Shown here piece by piece: positions 35,107 to 42,635 of a stretch of DNA of 64,000 nucleotides (its first letter is position 1; every line of letters begins with the position of its first letter). The stretch covers positions 5,084,001 through 5,148,000 of the forward strand of contig NZ_AP023354.1 in NCBI RefSeq assembly GCF_018324685.1. The letters are read 5' to 3'. The translations under genes were made by a program, and so were the position numbers. The stretch comes from Actinocatenispora sera. Lineage in GTDB: Bacteria; Actinomycetota; Actinomycetes; Mycobacteriales; Micromonosporaceae. Below the pieces are notes generated by a model. The model did no database searches. It was given only the letters and a program-made list of their open reading frames with translations, and had not been told where the DNA came from.

Positions 35107-35555
35107 CCGAACTGACCGTACGGCGGGCCCGCCCCGCCGACGTGCCCGCGATCGTGGCGCTGATCGCCGCCGACCAACTCGGCGCGGGCCGGGAGACACC
35201 GGACGACCCGGTGCCCTACCTCGCCGCGTTCGCCGCGATCGACGCCGATGCGAACCAGTACCTCGCCGTGGCGGAGCTCGACGGTGCGCTGGTCGGCACG
35301 CTGCAACTGACCTACCTGCCGGGACTGTCGCACCGCGGTGGCTGGCGGGCGCAGATCGAGGCGGTCCGCATCGCCGAGCCGCACCGGGGCAGCGGACTGG
35401 GCAGCGATCTGATCGCCTGGGCGATCGGGCAGGCCCGCGACCGCGGCTGCCGGATGGTGCAGCTGACCTCGAACGCCACCCGGGACGGCGCGCACCGCTT
35501 CTACACCCGGCTCGGCTTCGTGCCGAGCCACGTGGGCTTCAAGCTCGCGCTCTGA
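35103..35555 (+). CDS. GNAT-family N-acetyltransferase
   Basis: A 150-residue acetyltransferase. The acetyl-CoA loop is AEPHRGSGLGSDLIAWAI, and the C-terminal NATRDGAHRFYTRLGFVPSHVGFKLAL motif is usual for the family. It overlaps the MFS gene (ATGA), so acetylation and export are probably linked steps against the same compound. The acceptor substrate is unknown. Confidence 0.9.
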   Translation: MTELTVRRARPADVPAIVALIAADQLGAGRETPDDPVPYLAAFAAIDADANQYLAVAELDGALVGTLQLTYLPGLSHRGGWRAQIEAVRIAEPHRGSGLGSDLIAWAIGQARDRGCRMVQLTSNATRDGAHRFYTRLGFVPSHVGFKLAL

Positions 35556-35574
35556 CCCCGCCGCCGGCCGCCTG

Positions 35575-35598
35575 CCGGCCGGCACCGACACCGGCCGG
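35575..35598. terminator. terminator between convergent GNAT and ABC-F genes
   Basis: CCGGCCGG arms around an 8-nt loop. Further CCGG-rich repeats follow, so several alternative stems can form in the 89-bp convergent gap. Confidence 0.5.
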
Positions 35599-35644
35599 CC
35601 GTCGAGCAACGGCCGGGCCACGGCGTCGGGCCGGACGGCCGGCC

Positions 35645-37267
35645 TCAGGCCAGCTCGACGAGCTCGAGCAGGTCGTCGCTCCAGGCGTCCTCGTCGCCGT
35701 CGGGCAGCAGGATCGCCCGGTCCGGCCGCAGCGCCTGCACCGCGCCCGGGTCGTGGGTGACCAGCACGATCGCGCCGGGGAACCGGGAGATCGCGTCCAG
35801 CACCTGCTCCCGGCTGATCGGGTCGAGGTTGTTCGTCGGCTCGTCCAGCAGCAGCACGTTGGCGCCCGAGGTGACCAGAGTGGCCAGCGCCAGCCGGGTC
35901 TTCTCGCCACCGGAGAGCACGCCGGCCGGTTTGTCCACGTCGTCACCGGAGAACAGGAACGCACCGAGGATCTTGCGCAGGTCGGTGTCGGTCTGCTTGC
36001 CGCCGTTGGCCGAGTCGGCGGTGCGCATGTGCTCCAGTACGGACCGGTCGACGTCGAGGGTCTCGTGTTCCTGCGCGTAGTAACCGATCCGCAGGCCGTG
36101 CCCGGGGACCAGCTCGCCGGTGTCGGGCTGCTCGTACCCGCCGATCAACCGCAGCAGCGTGGTCTTACCGGCACCGTTGAGACCGAGGATGACCACCCGG
36201 GACCCGCGGTCGACGTTCACGTCGACGTCGACGAACACCTCCAGCGACCCATACGACTTGGACAGGCCGCGGGCGGTCAGCGGAACCTTGCCGCACGGCG
36301 CCGGGTTCGGGAACCGGACCTTGGCCACCTTGTCGGCGACCCGGACCTCCTCCAGCCCGGACAGCAGCTTCTCCGCCCGGCGGGCCATGTTCTGCGCGGC
36401 GGTCGCCTTGGTCGCCTTGGCGCCGAGCTTCGCCGCCTGCGCCTGCAGCGCGCCGGCCTTGCGCTCGGCGTTGGCCCGCTCCCGGCGCCGGCGGCGCTCG
36501 TCGGTCTCCCGCTGCTCCTGGTACTTCTTCCAGCCCATGTTGTACGCGTCGACCACCGAGCGGTTCGCGTCCAGGTACCAGACCTTGTTGACCACGTCGG
36601 CGAGCAGCTCGACGTCGTGGCTGATCACGATCAGGCCGCCCTTGTGCCCGGACAGGAAGCCGCGCAGCCAGGTGATCGAATCCGCGTCCAGGTGGTTGGT
36701 CGGCTCGTCCAGCAGCAGCGTGCCGCCGGATGCCCCCTCGGAGAACAGGATCCGGGCCAGCTCGATGCGCCGGCGCTGCCCGCCGGACAGGGTGCGCAGC
36801 GGCTGGGCCAGCGAACGGTCCGGCAGCGCCAGGTTCGCGCAGATCCGGGCCGCCTCGGCCTCCGCCGCGTACCCGCCGAGCGCGGCGAACCGGTCCTCCA
36901 GGTTGCCGTACCGGCGAACCAGCTTGTCGCGCTGACCGTCGTCGGCCGCCTCGGCCAGCGCGGTCTGCAGCTTGGCCATCTCGGTCAGCAGCGTGTCCAG
37001 GCCGCGGGCGGACAGCACCCGGTCCCGGCCGGTCACGTCCAGGTCACCGGTGCGTGGGTCCTGCGGCAGGTAGCCGATCGGGCCGCGGCGATCCACCGAG
37101 CCCGCGTATGGGGTGCCCTCGCCGGCGAGCACCTTCAGCGTGGTGGTCTTGCCGGCACCGTTGCGGCCGACCAGGCCGATCCGGTCACCGGGTTGCACCC
37201 GCAGCGCGGTGTCGGACAGCAGAATGCGTGATCCGGCACGCAGTTCCAGACCGGAAACGGTGATCAT
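35645..37267 (-). CDS. ABC-F family ATPase
   Basis: A 540-residue cytoplasmic protein with two ABC domains and no membrane segments. Domain 1 has GRNGAGKTTTLKV, LSGGQRRRIELARIL and LLLDEPTNHLD; domain 2 has GLNGAGKTTLLRL, LSGGEKTRLALATLV and LLLDEPTNNLD. Between them lies a charged linker of about 70 residues with Arg/Glu-rich helices, as in ribosome-bound ABC-F translation factors and antibiotic-protection proteins. The start MITVSGLEL at 37267 is the family norm. A short reading frame and a hairpin upstream suggest translation-sensing control. Confidence 0.92.
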   Translation of the reverse strand: MITVSGLELRAGSRILLSDTALRVQPGDRIGLVGRNGAGKTTTLKVLAGEGTPYAGSVDRRGPIGYLPQDPRTGDLDVTGRDRVLSARGLDTLLTEMAKLQTALAEAADDGQRDKLVRRYGNLEDRFAALGGYAAEAEAARICANLALPDRSLAQPLRTLSGGQRRRIELARILFSEGASGGTLLLDEPTNHLDADSITWLRGFLSGHKGGLIVISHDVELLADVVNKVWYLDANRSVVDAYNMGWKKYQEQRETDERRRRRERANAERKAGALQAQAAKLGAKATKATAAQNMARRAEKLLSGLEEVRVADKVAKVRFPNPAPCGKVPLTARGLSKSYGSLEVFVDVDVNVDRGSRVVILGLNGAGKTTLLRLIGGYEQPDTGELVPGHGLRIGYYAQEHETLDVDRSVLEHMRTADSANGGKQTDTDLRKILGAFLFSGDDVDKPAGVLSGGEKTRLALATLVTSGANVLLLDEPTNNLDPISREQVLDAISRFPGAIVLVTHDPGAVQALRPDRAILLPDGDEDAWSDDLLELVELA

Positions 37268-37318
37268 GGGATGACGCTGCCTCTCTGAGGGAAAGGGGAC
37301 CGACCGCGGGCACACGAA

Positions 37319-37348
37319 AGCACCGGCTGAGCGATCTCAGTCGGTGCT
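37319..37348 (-). terminator. attenuator-like hairpin in the ABC-F leader
   Basis: Two 13-nt arms (37319-37331 and 37336-37348) pair around CGAT with one A-C mismatch on the leftward transcript, followed by UUUCG. It lies about 50 nt before the ABC-F start and 7 nt after a 6-codon reading frame. AGCACCGAC in its 5' arm can alternatively pair with GTCGGGTGCT (37381-37372). It could instead merely terminate the upstream gene. Confidence 0.55.
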
Positions 37349-37355
37349 GGGCTGG

Positions 37356-37376
37356 TCAGTCTTCGCAGAGGAGCAC
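37356..37376 (-). CDS. candidate leader peptide upstream of ABC-F gene
   Basis: A GTG-started frame encoding fMLLCED and ending in TGA. The GTG lies 6 nt after a TACACT -10-like box (37388-37383), so it could be a leaderless upstream frame. Its stop is 7 nt before the attenuator hairpin, close enough for a stalled ribosome to mask the 5' arm. There is no canonical -35. This is a prediction from arrangement only. Confidence 0.45.
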   Translation of the reverse strand: MLLCED

Positions 37377-37494
37377 CCGACAAGTGTAGCGGAGCACCGC
37401 GGGCGGCCCGCCAGTGATTTACGCCAAGCCGACCCGTCGCCACCAGGCCCGTGTGCATCGGCAGGGACCCGGTTCTTCTCCCAGGTGGTCCGCA

Positions 37495-38304
37495 TCAGTC
37501 CCCCGGCTCGGTGAGCCGGATCCGGACCTCGCGGTACCGCCGGGCCACCTCGACCAGCGTCGCACGCCGCGGCTCCGGCACGTCCGGCAGTTCCACCCGG
37601 GGCAGCGCGGCGACCGGCCGCAGCCGCGGATCGTCGAGTACCGCGCTCAGCAGCGCCCGGTCCCCGCCCAGGACCAACCCGGACAGGGTCGGCTCGGACG
37701 ACAGCAGCCGGGCGGCATGGTCCGCGGCGGCCTCCGTCGACTCGCGGGTCTGCTTGTCCCGGCGCCGGGCGAACCGCTGCTGCGACCAGCCGCCCGCGGC
37801 GGTACGGCCCTGCACGTACCGGGTGTCCACCTTCGAGGTGACCAGCCGGTCGCCGTCGGCGACGCCGACCGCGTGCGCGCCGCGGCGGACCAGCAGCAGG
37901 CCGACCCGGCGCGTCGCGACCGCGGCGGCGACCAGCGCGGCGACCCCGGCACCGGACGTCCCGGCGGAATCCGCACCGAGCACCGAGGCACCATCGGTGC
38001 CGGTCCTATCCGCACCGAGCGCCGAGGCACCGTCGGTGCTGGACGTCCCGGCGGGACCCGCACCGAGCACCGGGGCGGTGGTGCCGGGTTCATCCCCGGT
38101 CGCGGGCTCGGCCGGCCAGCCGAACGGCAGGTGGCACTCGGCGCGGGCGCCGTCCGGCGCCGAAGCGACCGCACCGTCCGGAATCCTCGACCAGGCCAGC
38201 GGGGCGCCGTGCCGGTCGGCGAAGCCGTCCAGCCAGCGCGGGAGGCGGGCCGGGTCGAGCGGGATCCACCGGCCGCCGCCGGCCGCCGGACGTGGTTTCG
38301 GCAC
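37495..38304 (-). CDS. acVLRF1-type peptidyl-tRNA hydrolase
   Basis: A 269-residue actinobacterial VLRF1 protein related to Vms1/ANKZF1 and eRF1. The catalytic region holds DTRYVQGRTAAGGWSQQRF followed by ARRRDKQT, where the GGWSQQ glutamine motif matches the release-factor-like active loop. These proteins free nascent chains from stalled 60S/50S-nascent-chain complexes in ribosome-associated quality control. The start GTG at 38304 follows GGAGG. The linker before the catalytic part is expanded by a low-complexity repeat (SALGADRTGTDGASVLGAD). It lies next to an ABC-F gene, also ribosome-linked. Confidence 0.78.
   Translation of the reverse strand: MPKPRPAAGGGRWIPLDPARLPRWLDGFADRHGAPLAWSRIPDGAVASAPDGARAECHLPFGWPAEPATGDEPGTTAPVLGAGPAGTSSTDGASALGADRTGTDGASVLGADSAGTSGAGVAALVAAAVATRRVGLLLVRRGAHAVGVADGDRLVTSKVDTRYVQGRTAAGGWSQQRFARRRDKQTRESTEAAADHAARLLSSEPTLSGLVLGGDRALLSAVLDDPRLRPVAALPRVELPDVPEPRRATLVEVARRYREVRIRLTEPGD
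37970..38071. repeat. degenerate tandem repeat in the acVLRF1 gene
   Basis: Units starting at 37970, 38009 and 38057 share CCGCACCGAGCRCC and, in the first two, GAGGCACC-TCGGTGC. They encode a Gly/Ala/Ser/Thr-rich linker of about 34 residues. Confidence 0.75.
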
Positions 38305-38374
38305 CGCGACCTCCCGACACGCCGATCCGGCGATCTTCGCTTCCTGCCCGCCGACGGTACGCGATCCTGAAGGC

Positions 38375-39079
38375 GTGGCCGACACCACGAGCGGGACCGA
38401 GCTGGCCGATCGGGTACTGGACCGGCTCGACACCCTGTACGAGCCGGCCCGCGACGAGACGCGGGCGGCCGCGATGACCAGGTACATGCGCGGCGAGTTC
38501 CCGTTCCTGGGCATCCCGGCGCCGCGGCAACGGCTGCTGGCCCGGCAGGCCATCGGCACCCTGCCGCGGCCATCGGAGCCCGACCTGGTGGCCGTCGCCG
38601 TCGCCTGCTGGGACCGGGCGGAGCGGGAGTACCAGTACTTCGCCTGCGGGTACCTGCGCCGCTACGTGCGGGTGTGCTCCGCCTCGTTCGCGCCCACGGT
38701 GCAGCAGCTGATCACCACGAAGTCGTGGTGGGACACGGTCGACCCGCTCGCCGCGCACGTGGTGGGTGGCCTCGTGGCGCGGCACCCGCGGCTGGTCTCG
38801 CTGATGGACCGGTGGGCACTGTCCGACAACCGCTGGCTGGTCCGCAGCGCGCTGCTGCACCAGCTGCACTACCGGGAGAGCACCGACCCGAAGCGGCTGT
38901 TCCGGTACTGCACCGAGCAGTCCACGCATCCGGACTTCTTCGTCCGCAAGGCGATCGGCTGGGCGCTCCGGGAGTACGCGAAGACCGACCCGGGCGCGGT
39001 CCGCCGGTACGTGTCGGCGCACCGCGGTCGGATGTCGCCGCTGTCGGTGCGCGAGGCCCTCAAGCACCTCGCCGGCTGA
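38375..39079 (+). CDS. DNA alkylation repair protein, AlkD-like
   Basis: A 234-residue all-helical HEAT-like repeat protein. The conserved AlkD core is present: MRGEFPFLGIPAPRQRLL, YQYFACGYLRR, TTKSWWDTVDPLAAHVVG, DNRWLVRSALLHQL, DFFVRKAIGWALREYAKTDP and FVxxHxxxLSPLSVREALK-like VSAHRGRMSPLSVREALKHL. AlkD glycosylases remove positively charged alkylated bases such as 7-methylguanine. The GTG start diverges from the acVLRF1 gene by 70 bp. Confidence 0.9.
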   Translation: MADTTSGTELADRVLDRLDTLYEPARDETRAAAMTRYMRGEFPFLGIPAPRQRLLARQAIGTLPRPSEPDLVAVAVACWDRAEREYQYFACGYLRRYVRVCSASFAPTVQQLITTKSWWDTVDPLAAHVVGGLVARHPRLVSLMDRWALSDNRWLVRSALLHQLHYRESTDPKRLFRYCTEQSTHPDFFVRKAIGWALREYAKTDPGAVRRYVSAHRGRMSPLSVREALKHLAG

Positions 39080-39109
39080 CCGCGCGCCGGTCCGGCCGGG
39101 CCGCACACA

Positions 39110-39147
39110 CCGGGACCCGGCCCGCACGATGGCGAACCGGGTCCCGG
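39110..39147. terminator. terminator between AlkD-like gene and the SUF operon
   Basis: Perfect 11-bp arms CCGGGACCCGG / CCGGGTCCCGG with a 16-nt loop, in the 75-bp gap between convergent genes. It can end both the AlkD-like transcript and the SUF transcript. Confidence 0.7.
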
Positions 39148-39154
39148 GCGGCAC

Positions 39155-39595
39155 TCAGACGTTGAAGCCGAGCGAGCGCAGCTGCTCGCGGCCATCGTCG
39201 GTGATCTTGTCGGGGCCCCACGGCGGGATCCACACCCAGTTGATCCGAACGCCGCCGACCAGCGGACTCGGCCCGCCGCACAGCGCCTGCTGCGCCTGGT
39301 CCTCGATCACGTCGGTCAGTGGGCAGGCCGCAGAGGTCAGCGTCATGTCCACGATCGCGGTGTTCTCGTCGTCCACGTACAACCCGTAGACCAGCCCGAG
39401 GTCGACCACGTTGATGCCGAGTTCCGGGTCGACGACGTCCCGGAGCGCCTCCTCGACGTCCTCGATCTTCGCCTTGGCACCGGCGTCGGCCGGCGGGTCG
39501 GCCGGGGCCGGCGGCTGCGCCTGCTCGGCGGGCTCCGGTTCGGTCGCGCCGGCCAGCCCGGCCGGGTCGACCGTGCGCGTCTGTTGCTCGCTCAT
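39155..39595 (-). CDS. sufT: SufT-like metal-sulfur cluster assembly factor (MIP18/DUF59)
   Basis: A 146-residue protein. A disordered Pro/Ala-rich N-terminus of about 45 residues precedes the MIP18 domain: IEDVEEALRDVVDPELGINVVDLGLVY, then MTLTSAACPLTDVIEDQ with the reactive cysteine, and VRINWVWIPPWGPDKITDDG. Such proteins help deliver Fe-S clusters to client proteins. It is the last gene of the SUF operon; its ATG overlaps the sufU stop by one base (TGATG). Confidence 0.88.
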   Translation of the reverse strand: MSEQQTRTVDPAGLAGATEPEPAEQAQPPAPADPPADAGAKAKIEDVEEALRDVVDPELGINVVDLGLVYGLYVDDENTAIVDMTLTSAACPLTDVIEDQAQQALCGGPSPLVGGVRINWVWIPPWGPDKITDDGREQLRSLGFNV

Positions 39596-40083
39596 CAGTT
39601 GCCTCCTGCGGTTTCCGCGGTGGCCCGCGCGGCGGCGTCCTTGAACGCCATCCAGGACAGTAGTGCGCACTTGACCCGGGCCGGGTACCGCGCGACGCCG
39701 GCGAACGCGACCGCGTCCTCCAGCAGTTCCTCGTCCGGCTCGACCTGCCCGCGGCCGGTCATCAGCTCGTTGAACGCCTCGTGCAGCCGCAGCGCCTCGT
39801 CCAGGGTGCGACCCGACACCAGGTCGTGCAGCACGCTCGCGGACGCCTGGCTGATCGAGCAACCCATCCCGTCGTACGACACGTCCGACACCCGGGCCTT
39901 GTCGCCGTCGCCGGTCAGGTGCACTCGGACGGTCATCTCGTCACCACAGGTCGGGTTGACGTGATGCGCCTCGGCCACGTGCGGGGCGCTCTCCCCGGCC
40001 GCGTCCGGCTCCCGCAGGCCACGGCCGTGCGGATGCTTGTAGTGGTCCAGGATGATCTCCTGGTAGAGCGAGTCAAGCTGCAT
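39595..40083 (-). CDS. sufU: SufU sulfur-relay / scaffold protein
   Basis: A 162-residue zinc-dependent sulfurtransferase that accepts persulfide sulfur from SufS. The three conserved cysteines are in HVNPTCGDEM, GMGCSISQAS and PARVKCALLSWM. The N-terminal LYQEIILDHYKHPHGRG is characteristic. It follows sufS by 44 bp in the operon and overlaps sufT by one base. Confidence 0.95.
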   Translation of the reverse strand: MQLDSLYQEIILDHYKHPHGRGLREPDAAGESAPHVAEAHHVNPTCGDEMTVRVHLTGDGDKARVSDVSYDGMGCSISQASASVLHDLVSGRTLDEALRLHEAFNELMTGRGQVEPDEELLEDAVAFAGVARYPARVKCALLSWMAFKDAAARATAETAGGN

Positions 40084-40127
40084 CTCGGGTCATGATCCTC
40101 GGGTCGGTCTGGTCGGGTGAGACACGC

Positions 40128-41447
40128 TCAGGAAAACAGCTTCCGGACGCTGCCAATTCCTCGGACCAGCGCGTCGATCTCCTCGGTCGTCGTGTACAGG
40201 TAGAACGAGGCACGGGTGACCGCAGGAACGCCGAAGCGGGCACAGGTGGGCCGGGCGCAGCCGTGACCCACCCGAACCGCGACGCCCTCGGCGTCCAGCA
40301 CCTGCCCCACGTCGTGCGGGTGGATGCCGTCCAGCGCGAACGAGATCGTACCGCCGCGGCCGACCGGGACCTCCGGCCCGAAGATCCGCAGCCCCGGGAT
40401 CTCGGTGAGCGCGTCCAGCGCGTACGCGGTGAGCTCCTTCTCGTGCCAGCGCACCGCGTCCATGCCGATCGAGGTCAGGTAGTCGACCGCCGCACCGAGC
40501 CCGATCGCCTGCGCGATCGGCGGCGTACCGGCCTCGAACCGCGCCGGCGGCGGGGCGAAGGTGGAGCCCTCCATCTTCACCGTCTCGATCATCTCGCCAC
40601 CGCCCAGGAACGGCGGCATCGCGTCGAGCAGCTCCGCGCGGCCCCACAACGCCCCGATGCCGGTCGGGCCGCACATCTTGTGCCCGGTGAAGGCGAGGAA
40701 GTCGACGTCCAGGTCGGTCACGTCGACCGGCGAGTGCGGGACCGCCTGCGAGGCGTCCAGCATCACCAGCGCGCCGACCTCGTGCGCCCGGCGAACGATC
40801 TCGGCGACCGGGTTGATCGTGCCGAGGATGTTCGACTGCAGCACGTACGAGACGATCTTGGTCTTCTCGTTCACCAGCTCGTCCAGGTTGGACGTGTCGA
40901 GCCGGCCGTTGTCGGTGATGCCGAACCAGCGCAGCGTCGCGCCGGTGCGCTGGCACAGCAGCTGCCACGGCACGATGTTCGAGTGGTGCTCCATCTCGGA
41001 GATCACCACCTCGTCGCCCGGGCCCAACCGGAACCGCGGATCGACGTCCGCACCGGCGTGCCCGAACGAGTACGCGACCAGGTTCATCGCCTCGGACGAG
41101 TTCTTGGTGAACACGACCTCGCCGGCGGTGCTGGCGCCGATGAACCGGGCGATCTTCGCCCGGGCCCCCTCGTACGCGTCGGTGGCCTCGGTACCGAGCG
41201 TGTGCACGGCCCGGGCCACATTGGCGTTGTGGTGCTCGTAATGGTCGGCGAGCACCTCCAGCACCTGGCGCGGTTTCTGCGAGGTGTTGGCCGAGTCGAG
41301 GTAGACCAGCGGGTGACCGTCGATCTCCCGGGTCAGGATCGGGAAGTCGGCCCGCACCTTCGCCACGTCGAAGCGCGGCACGTCGGTGTACGCCGGCATG
41401 CCGCCATGCCGGCCCGCTGCGCGCGTGTCGCTGGTCATCTCGATCAT
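40128..41447 (-). CDS. sufS: SufS cysteine desulfurase
   Basis: A 439-residue PLP enzyme that takes sulfur from cysteine for Fe-S assembly. The PLP lysine is in FTGHKMCGPTGIGALWG, and the persulfide-bearing cysteine is in VGHGCARPTCARFGV, as in class II desulfurases. The N-terminus with YLDSANTSQKPRQVLE and VFTKNSSEAMNLVAY follows the family. The start at 41447 has a GGTGGG box about 10 nt before; ATG at 41438 is an alternative. It starts 3 bp after the sufC stop, so it is co-translated. Confidence 0.96.
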   Translation of the reverse strand: MIEMTSDTRAAGRHGGMPAYTDVPRFDVAKVRADFPILTREIDGHPLVYLDSANTSQKPRQVLEVLADHYEHHNANVARAVHTLGTEATDAYEGARAKIARFIGASTAGEVVFTKNSSEAMNLVAYSFGHAGADVDPRFRLGPGDEVVISEMEHHSNIVPWQLLCQRTGATLRWFGITDNGRLDTSNLDELVNEKTKIVSYVLQSNILGTINPVAEIVRRAHEVGALVMLDASQAVPHSPVDVTDLDVDFLAFTGHKMCGPTGIGALWGRAELLDAMPPFLGGGEMIETVKMEGSTFAPPPARFEAGTPPIAQAIGLGAAVDYLTSIGMDAVRWHEKELTAYALDALTEIPGLRIFGPEVPVGRGGTISFALDGIHPHDVGQVLDAEGVAVRVGHGCARPTCARFGVPAVTRASFYLYTTTEEIDALVRGIGSVRKLFS

Positions 41448-41450
41448 CGC

Positions 41451-42215
41451 CTATGCACCCACCTTGTTGACGAACCGCTCGTAGCCGGACGCTTCCAGGT
41501 CCTCGGCGAGCTCCTTGCCACCCTCCTCGACGATGCGCCCGGCGACGAACACGTGCACGAAGTCGGGCTGCACGTACCGCAGGATCCGGGTGTAGTGGGT
41601 GATCACCACCAGACCGGTCGAGCCGGCGTCCTTGACCCGGTTGATGCCCTGGCTGACCTCGCGCAGCGCGTCGATGTCCAGGCCGGAGTCGGTCTCGTCC
41701 AGGATCGCCATCTTCGGCTTGAGCAGTTCCAGCTGCACGATCTCGTGCCGCTTCTTCTCGCCGCCGGAGAACCCCTCGTTGACGTTGCGCTCGGCGAACG
41801 CCGGGTCCATGCCCAGCTTCTCCATCGAGGTGCGCAGCTCCTTGACCCAGGTGCGCAGCTTCGGTGCCTCGCCGTCGATCGCGGTCTTCGCGGTGCGCAG
41901 GAAGTTCGCCACCGACACGCCCGGCACCTCGACCGGGTACTGCATGGCGAGGAACAGGCCGGCCCGGGCGCGCGCGTCGACGCTCATCGACAGCACGTCC
42001 TCGCCGTCCAGCGTCACGCTGCCGCTGGTGATCTTGTACTTCGGGTGGCCGGCGATCGCGTACGCGGTCGTCGACTTGCCCGAGCCGTTCGGGCCCATGA
42101 TCGCGTGCGTCTCCCCGGACCGGATGGTCAGGTCGACGCCGTGCAGGATCGGCTTCAACTCGTCCTCGGACACCTGCACCGATGCGTGCAGGTCGCGGAT
42201 CTCCAGAACGCTCAC
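41451..42215 (-). CDS. sufC: SufC Fe-S assembly ATPase
   Basis: A 254-residue soluble ABC ATPase that drives the SufBCD scaffold. It has Walker A GPNGSGKSTTAY, signature FSGGEKKRHEI and Walker B ILDETDSGLDIDAL, all intact. It lies between the Rieske gene and sufS in the operon. Confidence 0.96.
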   Translation of the reverse strand: MSVLEIRDLHASVQVSEDELKPILHGVDLTIRSGETHAIMGPNGSGKSTTAYAIAGHPKYKITSGSVTLDGEDVLSMSVDARARAGLFLAMQYPVEVPGVSVANFLRTAKTAIDGEAPKLRTWVKELRTSMEKLGMDPAFAERNVNEGFSGGEKKRHEIVQLELLKPKMAILDETDSGLDIDALREVSQGINRVKDAGSTGLVVITHYTRILRYVQPDFVHVFVAGRIVEEGGKELAEDLEASGYERFVNKVGA

Positions 42216-42310
42216 GTCAGTCCTTGCTCTTTCGTCGTTCGGCCGCTGTCGGCCGTATCACGTCGCCGGCTTCCGCCGGCCAGGTAACGCCGGCCGCCCG
42301 CCGGCCGGGT

Positions 42311-42634
42311 TCACTTCTTCGGTTCGGGGCACACGTAGATGTCGTCGTCGCGGATCTCGACCGGGTAGACCGGCACCGGTTCGGTGGCCGGCAGCCCGGT
42401 CGGCGCACCGGTCCGCAGGTCGAAGCGGGAGCCGTGCAGCCAGCACTCCAGGGTGCAGCCCTCGATCTCCCCCTCGCTCAGCGGCACCTCGGCGTGCGAG
42501 CACACGTCGCGGATCGCGTACACCTCGCCGTTGTCGGTGTGCACCACCGCGATCGGCTCGTCGTCGATGTCGACGTGCACCGCGGTGCCCTTCTCGATCT
42601 CGTCGAGGCCACAGATGCGCAGGAAGTCGGCCAT
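42311..42634 (-). CDS. Rieske [2Fe-2S] ferredoxin-like protein in SUF operon
   Basis: A 107-residue protein with both Rieske ligand pairs: Cys-X-His in VCSHAEVPL and Cys-X2-His in LECWLHGSRFDL. It resembles the ferredoxin component of non-heme dioxygenases but has no oxygenase nearby. In actinobacterial suf operons this gene is usually found between sufD and sufC, as here. It probably donates electrons for cluster assembly, though its role is not settled. ATG at 42634 is favoured; a GTG at 42643 overlaps sufD and is an alternative. Confidence 0.88.
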   Translation of the reverse strand: MADFLRICGLDEIEKGTAVHVDIDDEPIAVVHTDNGEVYAIRDVCSHAEVPLSEGEIEGCTLECWLHGSRFDLRTGAPTGLPATEPVPVYPVEIRDDDIYVCPEPKK

Positions 42635-42635
42635 C

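Noticed and set aside
37319-37348. The hairpin as a plain terminator of the acVLRF1 gene
   Set aside because: Possible, but a -10-like box and small frame between that gene and the hairpin favour an attenuator; it is kept as an alternative.
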